Origin: Proteiniclasticum aestuarii
GTDB lineage: Bacteria; Bacillota; Clostridia; Clostridiales; Clostridiaceae
NCBI RefSeq assembly: GCF_017368455.1
Contig: NZ_JAFNJU010000005.1
Location: 1 to 64,000 of the forward strand
Length of the DNA: 64,000 bases
Direction: 5' to 3'
Shown: one piece after another, positions 27,391 to 36,419 of the stretch
Numbering within the stretch: the stretch's first letter is position 1
Layout: each line of letters begins with the position of its first letter
Notes under the pieces: model-generated
What the model saw: the letters and a program-made list of their open reading frames with translations, nothing else
The model's database searches: none
Told to the model about the DNA's origin: nothing
Position numbers and translations under genes: made by a program

Positions 27391-28230
27391 ATGAGTACTT
27401 TTAAAGAAAACAGATACTTGGTCTGCATTGATTCTGATGGCTGCGCCATAGATTCCATGACGGTAAAACATGAAAAAGCCTTTGGACCTGCGTTGATTGA
27501 GATTTGGGATGTTCCTGATGAAAGGCATCAGGAGATCCTTACCCTGTGGAATCAACTGAATCTCTATACAAAAACCAGAGGAATCAACAGATTTCAGGGA
27601 CTTTCTGCAATCTTATCCTACTACCCGGAGCTTTCCGATCCCATGGAACTTAAGAGCTTTACCGCATGGGTTGAAAATACGAAGGTTCTATCACCGGAAT
27701 CCTTGCAGAAGGAATATGATAAAACCGGTCTCGAGATCTTATCCAAAGCCCTTGCGTGGTCTAGACGAGTGAATGTGCTTATAACTTCGCTGCCCTTGGC
27801 GCTTCCTTTTGAGGGAGTGAGAGAAGCAATGGTGCGAATCGGAGAGATGGCGGATATAGCTGTGGTATCTTCTGCGAACAAATCTGCGATTCAGGAGGAA
27901 TGGGAGACGAGTGGATTATACAATCTGGTGCAGTATTTTTTTGCACAGAATGATGGAACCAAAAGTGAATGCATCAGAAAACTCATTGATTCAGGGTACA
28001 GGCATGAAAATAGCATCATGGTCGGAGATGCCATCGGTGATTATATAGCAGCCGAAAAAAACAACATCAGGTTTTATCCCATCATGGCTGGCAAGGAAAC
28101 TTTTTCCTGGCAGGCATTTAAGGATAGATACTTCCAGATGTTCATGAATAGAGATTTTGATGAGCATATTCAAGCTGAACTTTTAAGAGCAATGGATGAT
28201 AATCTAGCAGATTCCATAAGTAAATCTTAG
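27391..28230 (+). CDS. HAD-superfamily hydrolase
   Basis: The 279-aa protein has the HAD motif I (CIDSDGCAIDSM), in which the DxDG-type loop has D-S-D, and a late motif (IMVGDAIGDYIAAEKNNIRF) matching motif IV GDxxxD. HAD enzymes of this kind are phosphatases or phosphomutases. In this operon it may dephosphorylate or isomerise a sugar phosphate. It starts directly at the GH3 stop codon with no gap. A terminator follows, so this gene probably closes the importer operon. Confidence 0.75.
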   Translation: MSTFKENRYLVCIDSDGCAIDSMTVKHEKAFGPALIEIWDVPDERHQEILTLWNQLNLYTKTRGINRFQGLSAILSYYPELSDPMELKSFTAWVENTKVLSPESLQKEYDKTGLEILSKALAWSRRVNVLITSLPLALPFEGVREAMVRIGEMADIAVVSSANKSAIQEEWETSGLYNLVQYFFAQNDGTKSECIRKLIDSGYRHENSIMVGDAIGDYIAAEKNNIRFYPIMAGKETFSWQAFKDRYFQMFMNRDFDEHIQAELLRAMDDNLADSISKS

Positions 28231-28257
28231 AACATTGAAGGCGTATACGATACCAGG

Positions 28258-28290
28258 AGAGACAAGCAATCCATGCCTTGTCTCTTTCGT
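28258..28290 (+). terminator. Terminator after the HAD gene
   Basis: Arms AGAGACAAG (28258-28266) and CTTGTCTCT (28277-28285) are followed by TTTCGTG. It is a modest hairpin that would separate the importer operon from the GH2-GH39 genes, fully or partly. Confidence 0.5.
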
Positions 28291-28359
28291 GTCAGTATAA
28301 AAGAATCTTCAGTTTTATGACAGATTTTGGTGGATGAGCATAGTCATACGGAGGTAATT

Positions 28360-30573
28360 ATGAGAGAAATATATCCATTAAATACAGGATGGATGTTTGA
28401 AAAAGCAAATACAGTACTTGAGAATAATAGTTACATGATATCATCCCACGAGGTGGTGAATCTGCCCCATACTTGGAATGCAGATGACAACAATGACAGG
28501 GGGAAGTATGTCTATCAGAGGAATTTCTCTTTGGGAAGTAAGCATGCGGACCAGGAGATATACATTGAATTTCTTGGAGCAAACTCCGTATGTCAGGTGT
28601 ATCTAAACAGCACTTATCTTGGAGAGCATCGTGGAGGATATTCTACATTCCGATTCTGCATTACCCAGCTGGTAAGATGGTATGATGACAACGAATTGAC
28701 CGTGTTTCTGGACAACAGTCCTACAGAAGATGTCTCACCCTTGGCGGGAGACTTCACGATCTACGGTGGACTTTACAGAGGTGTGAATCTGATCTGCACA
28801 GATAAAAACCATTTTGATCTGGGTTATTATGGCACCAGTGGCGTGATTCTTCGAAGCGAAGTGGATGAGAAAGAAAATGGAATCCTTCATCTGGAGCTGC
28901 ATGCGAAATGTGATGAAGGTGTCAGGGTTCAGGTGTCGGTTCTTGATGAGAATCATGAAACCATAGAGACGAAAATTGCAGATGCATCAGAAAAACACAT
29001 TTCAATGAAAGTGGAGAGACCAGACCTATGGCAGGGCAAAGAGAAGCCATGCCTGTATGAGCTGAAAGCAGAGCTTGTGGGAGAAGATACAGTTTATGAT
29101 GAGGTCAGCCTGAAATTCGGATTCAGGGCGTGCTCTCTCCATGCAGAAAATGGTTTCTATCTCAATGGAAAACATCTGCGGATCAACGGTGTAGCAAAAC
29201 ACCAGGACTGTGAAGGCTATGGCAATGCGGTGACACCAGAGGTCATAAGAAGAGATTTTGATCTGATCAGAGAAATCGGTGCCAATGCTGTGAGACTCTC
29301 TCATTATCAGCATGATCAGCTCGTCTATGATCTCTGTGATCAGGAAGGATATGTTGTCTGGGCTGAAATTCCAATGATGTCCATGCCGGATTCACAAAGC
29401 GTTCTGGAAAACGCAGAAGAACAGCTGAAAGAGCTTGTACTGCAGAATTGTCATCATCCATCCGTATGTTTCTGGGGTATTCAGAATGAGATTGCCATGG
29501 GCGGGGAGTCCATCAGTATGTACAGATCTGTGGATGAACTGAATGATGCTGTGCATAAAATTCTGCCTAAGGCACTGACTGCCAGTGCCAACATGTACTA
29601 TGTCAAAAATTCCAGCCAGCTGAATCAGATCACCGACATGACAGGATATAATCTCTATTACGGGTGGTACTATGGAGAGACGAAAGATCTTAAACTGTGG
29701 ATTGAAGAGTTTCATAAAGATAACCCCCAGGTTCCGTTGGGGATTTCAGAATATGGTGCAGATGCCAACCTTGCCTTCCATTCTGAACGGCCGAAAGTGA
29801 AAGATTATACGGAAGAGTTTCAGAGTATCTATCATGAAGAGACCTACAGGATAATCAGCGACAAGCCTTATCTTTGGGGCAGTTTTCTCTGGAATATGTT
29901 TGATTTTGGCAGCGCTATACGAGATGAAGGTGGAACCAAGGGGAAAAACTGTAAGGGCCTGGTCACTTTTGACAGAAAAATTAGGAAGGATGCGTTTTAT
30001 TTCTACAAGGCCAACTGGTCCAAGGAACCTTTTATCCATATCTGTGAAAAGCGGTTCATAAACCGGCATGAAGATTTGATGGATATTAAAGTGTATTCCA
30101 ATTTATCTAAAGTTACAGTATCCGTCAATGGTGTTGAGATGGAACCAGTTTCTGGAAGTGTTGTATTCATCTTCAAGAATGTAGCTTTAAAGCCGGGGCA
30201 GAACATCATCAGAGCGTATCAGAATGGAGAGGAAGACCAGGTTGTCTTTGTGAAAGTAGAGGAGCCTGACCCTTCTTACGTCTTTGTAGATCCTCACCCG
30301 GAAATCAATGTGAAGAACTGGTTTACTCAGGAACAGGGTGAGGTGGATGTTTTTCCAGAGAACTTCTTTTCCATCCTGGATTCATTAGACACCTTAATGG
30401 CCAACGAGGCAGCCTGGAATATTGTGAAAAAGTTCGCGCCGAAACTTGCCGAACGTGCTGTGCCTGGAGTGGTTACCCTACTCTGGGTCTGTAATAAAAT
30501 GAAAAGCGTTCTCTCGGAAGAAACGGTGAAGAAAATGAATGGTGAACTTATCAGAATCCCTAAAGAACAATAA
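28360..30573 (+). CDS. Glycoside hydrolase family 2 protein (beta-galactosidase/glucuronidase type)
   Basis: This cytoplasmic 737-aa GH2 enzyme has a sugar-binding jelly roll (about 1-170; YLGEHRGGYSTFRF), an Ig-like domain (about 175-270), a TIM barrel (about 270-570) and C-terminal Ig-like segments. Catalytic glutamates are E377 in WGIQNEIAMGG (acid/base) and E464 in ISEYGAD (nucleophile). Fine specificity (galactose, glucuronate, mannose) cannot be read from the motifs. The ATG at 28360 follows GGAGGTAATT; a TTG further up has no such site. It belongs to the same glycan locus as the importer. Confidence 0.9.
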   Translation: MREIYPLNTGWMFEKANTVLENNSYMISSHEVVNLPHTWNADDNNDRGKYVYQRNFSLGSKHADQEIYIEFLGANSVCQVYLNSTYLGEHRGGYSTFRFCITQLVRWYDDNELTVFLDNSPTEDVSPLAGDFTIYGGLYRGVNLICTDKNHFDLGYYGTSGVILRSEVDEKENGILHLELHAKCDEGVRVQVSVLDENHETIETKIADASEKHISMKVERPDLWQGKEKPCLYELKAELVGEDTVYDEVSLKFGFRACSLHAENGFYLNGKHLRINGVAKHQDCEGYGNAVTPEVIRRDFDLIREIGANAVRLSHYQHDQLVYDLCDQEGYVVWAEIPMMSMPDSQSVLENAEEQLKELVLQNCHHPSVCFWGIQNEIAMGGESISMYRSVDELNDAVHKILPKALTASANMYYVKNSSQLNQITDMTGYNLYYGWYYGETKDLKLWIEEFHKDNPQVPLGISEYGADANLAFHSERPKVKDYTEEFQSIYHEETYRIISDKPYLWGSFLWNMFDFGSAIRDEGGTKGKNCKGLVTFDRKIRKDAFYFYKANWSKEPFIHICEKRFINRHEDLMDIKVYSNLSKVTVSVNGVEMEPVSGSVVFIFKNVALKPGQNIIRAYQNGEEDQVVFVKVEEPDPSYVFVDPHPEINVKNWFTQEQGEVDVFPENFFSILDSLDTLMANEAAWNIVKKFAPKLAERAVPGVVTLLWVCNKMKSVLSEETVKKMNGELIRIPKEQ

Positions 30574-30629
30574 TTTTTCACATTCTAAAATAATTCTATA
30601 TAAGGACAGAATGGAAAGGCAGGAGAAAA

Positions 30630-32096
30630 ATGATCAGATTTACATTACATAGTGACCAGCTACATCCATTTCCGCACTACTGGGAACATTGCATCGGCAG
30701 CTGCAATGCTTATACGGCACTGAGAGAGGATTACAGAACACAGCTGAAGCGGGCTCACGACGAACTGGGGTTTCAATATGTACGGTTTCATGGCATTTTC
30801 GATGATCGGATGAGTACACTTCTCATGAAAAAAGATCATCAGGGCAATGAATACGGACTTGTATATAATTTTACCAACATCGATAATATTTTTGATTTTC
30901 TTCTCAGGATTGACATGAAACCTTTTATTGAGTTGGGCTTTATGCCTTCTGCCATTGCCCGAGGTGACAAAACGATTTTTCATTATAAAGCAAATATCAC
31001 TCCGCCAAAATCTTATGAGATGTGGGGGGAGCTTGTTCGAAGATTCGTGGAGCATCTTGTGGACCGCTACGGGATTGAAGAAGTTAAAAGTTGGTTTTTT
31101 GAGGTCTGGAATGAACCGAATCTGTTCTTCTTTTTCGATGGAACGAAGGATGAGTATTTTAAACTCTACGAAGTTTCAGCAAGGACGATCAAAGAAGTCC
31201 ATCCTGAGCTGAAAGTCGGTGGCCCAGCTACCTCCTGTAATTCCTGGATCAAGGATACGGTGGATTTTTGCAGCGTTCATGATGTTCCCCTGGATTTCAT
31301 TACAACCCATCATTACCCTACAGATGATCCTCTCTGGAAATCAGGCATGGATATCATGGATTTTTTTCAGTCGGACTTGGCTGGAAACCGCACCTATGAA
31401 CGTGGTGTACTGACGAAGATGGCAAAAAGGGTTCGTGAAGAAGCTGGCGACTATCCGGTGTACTTCACAGAGTGGAACACCTCTGCCATGCAAGGTGATG
31501 CGAAGCGGGATGAACCCTTTGCCGCTGCCATGATTGCCAAGACACTGGCGGATCAGGATGGACTGGTTCAAGGATATTCTTATTGGACCTTCTCGGATAT
31601 TTTTGAAGAGAGCGGACAGCTGCCAGGGGCCTTTCATGGTGGATTCGGACTGCAGACCTGCTATGGGATTGCAAAGCCATCCCATAGAGTCTTTCAGCTG
31701 TTTCATGGACTCGGAGATCGGAGAGTGGGGATTTCTTCAGATGTTTCACATGCCACAGTGGAGGCAATTGCAGCAAAAACAGATTCAGGGTACCGAATCA
31801 TTTTCTATAATCATACGATTCCAGGAGAAGCGATTCGTGAGGAGACGATATCTTTAATGGCTGTATCAGTTTGCACCCTGAAAAATGTGGTTGTGTATCG
31901 AATCGATGAGAATCATGCAAATCCCAAAAAGCTCTGGGTGAAGCTTGGAGAACCGGAGTATCTGAAAGAGAGAGAGCTTCAGCTTCTTCATGGGGAATCC
32001 GAGCTCATTCCTGAAATCATGGAGATGGATTCGGAGCTGATACTGAGTATTCCTGCACATAGTGTCATTGCGGTAGATCTGAAGTGTAAAAACTGA
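30630..32096 (+). CDS. Glycoside hydrolase family 39 protein (beta-xylosidase / alpha-L-iduronidase family)
   Basis: The 488-aa enzyme is a GH39 (clan A) TIM barrel. It shows E162 in EVWNEPN (acid/base) and E281 in YFTEWNTS (nucleophile), the HHYPTDD loop between them and a small beta domain at the C terminus. GH39 contains beta-xylosidases and alpha-L-iduronidases. A sulfatase remnant lies just downstream, so a glycosaminoglycan or other sulfated host glycan is a possible original substrate, but this is inference. The ribosome site GGCAGGAGAAAA precedes the ATG. Confidence 0.9.
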   Translation: MIRFTLHSDQLHPFPHYWEHCIGSCNAYTALREDYRTQLKRAHDELGFQYVRFHGIFDDRMSTLLMKKDHQGNEYGLVYNFTNIDNIFDFLLRIDMKPFIELGFMPSAIARGDKTIFHYKANITPPKSYEMWGELVRRFVEHLVDRYGIEEVKSWFFEVWNEPNLFFFFDGTKDEYFKLYEVSARTIKEVHPELKVGGPATSCNSWIKDTVDFCSVHDVPLDFITTHHYPTDDPLWKSGMDIMDFFQSDLAGNRTYERGVLTKMAKRVREEAGDYPVYFTEWNTSAMQGDAKRDEPFAAAMIAKTLADQDGLVQGYSYWTFSDIFEESGQLPGAFHGGFGLQTCYGIAKPSHRVFQLFHGLGDRRVGISSDVSHATVEAIAAKTDSGYRIIFYNHTIPGEAIREETISLMAVSVCTLKNVVVYRIDENHANPKKLWVKLGEPEYLKERELQLLHGESELIPEIMEMDSELILSIPAHSVIAVDLKCKN

Positions 32097-32181
32097 TACC
32101 AGGGTGACAATAATCGGATAATAAAGGATATGTTATGTAGCTATCAGAAATACAGTTTTATATACAGGTAAGGAGGCAAAA

Positions 32182-32421
32182 ATGAAGAAACCGCATATCA
32201 TTATATTTAATCCAGATCAGATGCGAAGTGACAGTATGGGGCATCTTGGGAATATCGCAGCAAAAACTCCGTTTTTAGACCGTTTTGCATCCGAGGAAGG
32301 TATCTCTTTCAGAAACACTTTTTGTCAGAATACGGTTTGTGTCCCCAGCCGTGCAAGTTTTACAACAGGCTTATATCCGCATGTGCACGGGCACAGAACC
32401 ATGAACAGAATATACCTGTGA
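32182..32421 (+). pseudogene. Truncated sulfatase (N-terminal 79 residues only)
   Basis: The first 79 residues match the start of a Cys-type sulfatase: metal-binding IIFNPDQMRSDSMG and the formylglycine site CVPSR with C53, then TTGLYPHVHGHRTMN. A whole sulfatase has 450-550 residues. The frame ends in TGA at 32421, just where the sequence becomes the end of a radical-SAM sulfatase maturase in another frame. The rest of the sulfatase has been deleted, so this fragment cannot be active. A good AAGGAGGCAAAA ribosome site remains. Confidence 0.85.
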
Positions 32422-32837
32422 GTGTCAGAATGTTTGATAATCTGATCCAGATCATTCTTGGTTATTCCCCTGAGAGCTGTGATATGGCGGGGGTATGTTC
32501 TGTGAATACAGTCATAGAAGCTGATGGCTCTATGTATCCCTGTGACTTTTATGTGCTGGATCAGTGGAATCTGGGCAATATTACACAGGATGATTTTTCA
32601 TCGCTGAAGAAGAAGGATCGAGCTCTTCAGTTCGTGAATGAATCCTATCCTAAAAATAAGGAGTGTGTAAGCTGCAGTTACTTGAAGCTGTGCAGATCAG
32701 GGTGCAAGCGCCATTATGTTCAAAATGGAACAATCAGTCAGAATTACTTCTGCAGTTCATACAAGGAGTATTACAGTCATGCTTATGAAAGGCTGAGAGA
32801 AATAGCACAACTCGTGAGATACTACAAAAAAATCTAA
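32409..32837 (+). pseudogene. C-terminal fragment of an anaerobic sulfatase-maturating enzyme (SPASM domain)
   Basis: About 140 residues match the end of anSME radical-SAM enzymes, which oxidise the sulfatase Cys or Ser to formylglycine. The SPASM cysteines are present (GVCSVNTVIEADGSMYPCDF, then CVSCSYLKLCRSGCKRH). The radical-SAM half with CxxxCxxC is gone. The frame joins the truncated sulfatase near 32410, so one deletion has removed about 1.2 kb of sulfatase and about 0.7-0.8 kb of maturase. A GTG at 32418 overlaps the sulfatase stop and could allow translation of the fragment. Confidence 0.8.
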
Positions 32838-33257
32838 GTGTTGCACAAACCACTGGATGGAGACATTTTGATACAAGGTGACGTCTCATATTCAGGTATA
32901 ATCAAGCAATCTGATGAAGAAAAGCGGTTTTCCGAAGTGAAGGAGAATCGCTTTTCAGATAGGCGTGTTTCGTATGATACAGGTTTATACTTTTCAGCAC
33001 TTCCTTCAGAGCTTCAGTTCTAGCATCATTTGTTATAGCTAATTTCAATGGCTAGAAGTTGATTGAGCTGCCTACCCTTTCTATTGACAGATCTATTATT
33101 CTTAAGACCATTTTAGAAGAACAGAAAGAGACCCTTCCAATCTCATGTTTACTAGAGATATCGGATGGGTCTCTTTTCAAATGATTTTATAGCAGTGTGA
33201 TGGTTTCTCGATTGGAAGGGAATATAAAGTGAGTGAGTATGTTGGACCCGTAATAAA
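32838..33257. other. Gap after the deletion scar, with a terminator
   Basis: This 420-base region lies between the maturase fragment and the TetR gene. A 61-codon TTG frame (32838-33023) shows no ribosome site or homology and was not called. The only feature I support is the hairpin at 33125-33176. Confidence 0.45.
33125..33180. terminator. Terminator, possibly bidirectional
   Basis: AAAGAGACCC (33125-33134) pairs with GGGTCTCTTT (33167-33176), with a further imperfect inner stem. It would end the glycan locus transcript and perhaps also the converging TetR transcript. Confidence 0.6.
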
Positions 33258-33866
33258 CTACCTCATGGCATTCAAATGCTTAGGCAGATCCCCAATCATT
33301 TTTATTACAACATCAATATACCCACTGCGCCTGTCCTGATCCAGTAAATAGTGATCGGTTTTATCTTCAGCGACGATTCTCTCCAGTGGATGGACAATAC
33401 TTGCAATTAGAATCGTGTGTGGCACTTCAATGTCTTCAGGACTAAGTTTAAAAGCTCTTGCGAGAACCTGATCCAGAAGCTGATTCATGTTCTCTGTCAC
33501 ACGAACAATTTCTTTAAATAATGAATCCGGGTTCTTTGCTATCCGGGCTTCCTTCGAGAGGATGGTGATCCCTGGGAACCGGATGCAGTAGTCCATGACA
33601 CGTTCTGAGAAAGCTTTCAGCTTTTCCATGTCAGTGAGTGTGTCATCTTCTAGAGGCTCGATGGTGGACTCTACATTTTCGATATAGAACTCTTTCGTTT
33701 TGTTGATGAGCTCTTCTTTGGAGCGAAAGTAGTAATTGATGGAAGCCACGTTCACATCAGCTTCTTTTGCGATGGCACGTACAGGCACGCTTAAGGTGCC
33801 TGTTTTTCCAATAAGGTACAAGGTTCTATCTAGTATTTTTTCTTCTACACTGTTGAGTTCTCTCAT
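33258..33866 (-). CDS. TetR-family transcriptional regulator
   Basis: The 202-aa protein has an N-terminal TetR helix-turn-helix (about residues 10-56; IAKEADVNVASINYYFRSKE) and an all-helical ligand domain. It is divergent from the flavoprotein lipoprotein gene, its likely target. The intergenic region has a 6-5-6 inverted repeat next to the -35 box of that gene. The ribosome site GGAGCCGCC is weak but well placed. Confidence 0.85.
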   Translation of the reverse strand: MRELNSVEEKILDRTLYLIGKTGTLSVPVRAIAKEADVNVASINYYFRSKEELINKTKEFYIENVESTIEPLEDDTLTDMEKLKAFSERVMDYCIRFPGITILSKEARIAKNPDSLFKEIVRVTENMNQLLDQVLARAFKLSPEDIEVPHTILIASIVHPLERIVAEDKTDHYLLDQDRRSGYIDVVIKMIGDLPKHLNAMR

Positions 33867-34026
33867 GGCGGCTCCTTTGAAAGTTCTTGTTTTGTTATTA
33901 GTATAGCATGATTTTCTTCAGTATATTTGAAAGGTCTTCTTCAGTACTTAAAAATAGCATTTAAATATCGATTAAGGGTAGAATAAAGCAGATGTTCCAT
34001 TGAATACGAGATAGAAATAAAAATAA

Positions 34027-34078
34027 TTAAACAAAACGTTTAAAACATATTGATTAAAGCAATAAAATCTAGTACAAT
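34027..34078 (+). promoter_or_regulatory. Sigma-A promoter and adjoining operator for the flavoprotein gene
   Basis: TTGATT (34050-34055), a 17-base spacer and TACAAT (34073-34078) form a promoter. Just upstream, TTAAAC-AAAAC-GTTTAA (34027-34043) is a perfect 6-5-6 inverted repeat, a plausible site for the divergent TetR protein. Confidence 0.55.
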
Positions 34079-34110
34079 TTGTTTGTGAAATAACGAACCA
34101 GGAGGGAATT

Positions 34111-35859
34111 ATGAAGAAACTGATTGTACTACTACTTACCATGATGATGCTTGTGAGTGCCGGCTGTGGCGCAAAGAACGAAGCCCCAGAGGAAACGCCA
34201 GGCACCGCCGCTGAAAGCCTCTTTACAGAAGGAACCTTTGAAGGAACTGGAAAAGGTCACAATGGAGAAATCAAAGTTGCCGTCACCTTCACCACAGACC
34301 GTATTGAGAAGATCGAGGTGCTGGACCATAAAGAATCTCTAGGGATTTTCGAAGCGCCTGTGGACAAGATTCCAAAAGAAGTTCTCGAAGAGCAGAGCCT
34401 GACGGCTGACCTTGTGGCTGGAGCGACCGTAACGTCCGAAGGTCTACTCGAAGCCATCGAGAATGCCTGCATTGCGGCAGGAGCAGATATCGAATCCCTG
34501 AAGAAAGCGGAAGCAGGCCAGGAAACAGAAGGCGAAGTCGTTACGCATGAAACGGACATCGTTGTTGTGGGTGCAGGCATCGCAGGACTATCTGCTGCCA
34601 TGGAGGCTGTAGAGCTGGGCGCGAAAGTAATACTGGTGGAAAAGATGCCTATTGTTGGTGGAAGCACCACGAGATCCGGTGGAAAGATTCTTGCTGCTGG
34701 AACGGACATCCAGAAGGCCCATGGGATTGAGGACAGCGCAGAAGCCTTTGGTGATTTCCTCATGGAGGTCGGAGAGAATCAGGTGGATGAGGACTATGTG
34801 AGACTCATTGCAGAAAAGTCCAATGAAAACCTGGAATGGCTGATCGAGCATGGCGTTGAGTTCGCTGATGACATCGAGCCTCTGCATTCCACCATCAGTC
34901 CTGCCAGAGGACACTATACAGCAAACCTATCCGGTGCAGGCATGATCACCCCTCTGGAAGAAGAATTTCTTGCAGCAGGTGGAACCATTTTGTATGAAAC
35001 TCCAGCGGTAGAGCTTCTGACCGAAGGAGACAAGGTCATCGGTATTAAAGCGACCAATCCTGACAAGGATGACATTACAATAAAAGCGGAGTCAGTCATT
35101 CTGGCTACTGGCGGATTCAATCACAATGAAGAAATGATGGAGACCTACATTCCTTTCCTGAAAAACTATACCAGCAATGTAGGCCTGGGGAATTCCGGTG
35201 ACGGTATCACCATGGCCAAGGCTGTAGGTGCAAAGCTTCTGATGAGAGAAGCTGGCATCAATCTGACCGTAAATGGTGGAACCTACTATGGGTATGGTGA
35301 AGAATTCAAGGGCCTCTTTGTGAATCCTGAAGGAGAACGTTTCATGGATGAATCTGTCTTCCACTTCACAAGAACCAGAATTCTCATGGATCATGGCATC
35401 AATGAGATGTACGCCATTACAACTGAGTACAATGACCGCATCGGGAAATCCATGGAAATGGGACTTGCGTTTGAGGCAGACTCTGTGGAAGCGTTAAGTG
35501 AACTCATCGGTGCTGAGAAGCTCAGCGAGACCGTAACCAGATACAATGAACTGGCAGAAGCTGGAGAGGATGCGGACTTCGGCAAGGATGCATCCTTCAT
35601 GAAACCTGTTGAAGGAGAGAAATACTACGCGCTGTATATGGGCATGAGCAGTTCAGGTACCTTCGGCGGTATCGATACAGACCTTCAGGGACGAGTCTAC
35701 AGCGAAGACGGGTCCATCATCGAAGGACTCTATGCAGCGGGAGAGACTGCATCAGGACGTGTTCTGTACAAGGAATACCCAGGTTCTGGTACTGCCATCA
35801 TGTGCTTCCTGACCTTTGGCCGTGAGGCTGGACGTCATGCAGCAGAAGCATTGAAATAA
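34111..35859 (+). CDS. Extracellular flavinylated FAD-dependent reductase lipoprotein (fumarate/urocanate-reductase type)
   Basis: The protein of 582 aa has a lipobox (LVSAGC, C19), an FMN-binding domain (about 38-125) and an FAD-binding fumarate-reductase-type domain (about 135-580; VVVGAGIAGLSAAMEA). The FMN domain carries DLVAGATVTS, matching the ApbE flavinylation pattern Dxx(S/T)GA(T/S), so T106 is the expected covalent FMN site. Such lipoproteins sit outside the membrane and reduce fumarate-like acceptors (fumarate, urocanate, acrylate-type) with electrons from a membrane quinone or flavin chain. The acceptor here is unknown. ApbE is not in the window. The gene is divergent from a TetR regulator. 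Confidence 0.9.
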   Translation: MKKLIVLLLTMMMLVSAGCGAKNEAPEETPGTAAESLFTEGTFEGTGKGHNGEIKVAVTFTTDRIEKIEVLDHKESLGIFEAPVDKIPKEVLEEQSLTADLVAGATVTSEGLLEAIENACIAAGADIESLKKAEAGQETEGEVVTHETDIVVVGAGIAGLSAAMEAVELGAKVILVEKMPIVGGSTTRSGGKILAAGTDIQKAHGIEDSAEAFGDFLMEVGENQVDEDYVRLIAEKSNENLEWLIEHGVEFADDIEPLHSTISPARGHYTANLSGAGMITPLEEEFLAAGGTILYETPAVELLTEGDKVIGIKATNPDKDDITIKAESVILATGGFNHNEEMMETYIPFLKNYTSNVGLGNSGDGITMAKAVGAKLLMREAGINLTVNGGTYYGYGEEFKGLFVNPEGERFMDESVFHFTRTRILMDHGINEMYAITTEYNDRIGKSMEMGLAFEADSVEALSELIGAEKLSETVTRYNELAEAGEDADFGKDASFMKPVEGEKYYALYMGMSSSGTFGGIDTDLQGRVYSEDGSIIEGLYAAGETASGRVLYKEYPGSGTAIMCFLTFGREAGRHAAEALK

Positions 35860-35869
35860 ACTTAAACTT

Positions 35870-35908
35870 AAAAAGAGGAACATCGTATTTGAAGATGTTC
35901 CTCTTTTT
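35870..35908 (+). terminator. Terminator of the flavoprotein gene
   Basis: A perfect 15-base stem (arms 35870-35884 and 35894-35908, AAAAAGAGGAACATC) ends in TTTTT. Confidence 0.9.
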
Positions 35909-36081
35909 GAGTTCAGCAATAGATGAGATGCAACACGCTGACAATGGATGCTGTCCAACATCCGACCCAGTGCCAGAATGGAATGTTTGCAGTAGGCGAG
36001 TCAGATGCTCATGTGGTTATATTTGTAATGGATAGTATAATCTATCTTCGCTCTACATAAATGACAGTATAGAAACCTATG

Positions 36082-36119
36082 AGAACACTCGAAACACTCG
36101 CGAGTGTTTACGTGTGTTT
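36082..36119. repeat. Imperfect palindrome related to the one at 19182
   Basis: The 18-base core AAACACTCGCGAGTGTTT (36092-36109) is perfectly palindromic. The outer arms continue with mismatches (GAACACTCG on the left, ACGTGTGTTT on the right). Core and arm words are shared with the 40-base palindrome at 19182-19221. Confidence 0.55.
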
Positions 36120-36381
36120 ATAACTGATACGATTAATCAGATGAAGTTCATCTCACAAATTATAGAACATTCAGAGCAGTAAACTGAGAAAAGTCGTCAT
36201 CCAATTGCCACATCCATAGACAGAAGAGATATGATGGTTGGATCTGGATGAGAACATCATAATAAGCCTAGATCAATCGATTCGTTAGCAGGAATCTGTT
36301 TCTCTAAATGAAAATACTTTAAGCTATGAATTCATTCATTTATATGTTTTGATTTGATCACAGCTATATTTGTGAATATTT

Positions 36382-36390
36382 TGATATAAT
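36382..36390 (+). promoter_or_regulatory. Extended -10 promoter element for the jet operon
   Basis: TGATATAAT (36382-36390) is an extended -10 box (TGN-TATAAT) 29 bases before the jetD start. No clear -35 box is present, as is common for extended -10 promoters. Confidence 0.45.
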
Positions 36391-36419
36391 GAAAGAGAAT
36401 TAGTATTTCGGAGGATAAT

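Larger units (their letters stand above)
35909..36419. other. Gap before the Wadjet operon
   Basis: About 500 bases lie between the flavoprotein terminator and jetD. It holds the CGCG-centred palindrome (36082-36119) and an extended -10 promoter element for jetD. I looked for an rlmH-end repeat that would mark a left island border and did not find one. Confidence 0.45.

Noticed and set aside
32838..33023. 61-codon frame starting with TTG right after the maturase fragment
   Set aside because: No ribosome site of its own, no homology I recognise, and it lies behind a deletion scar.
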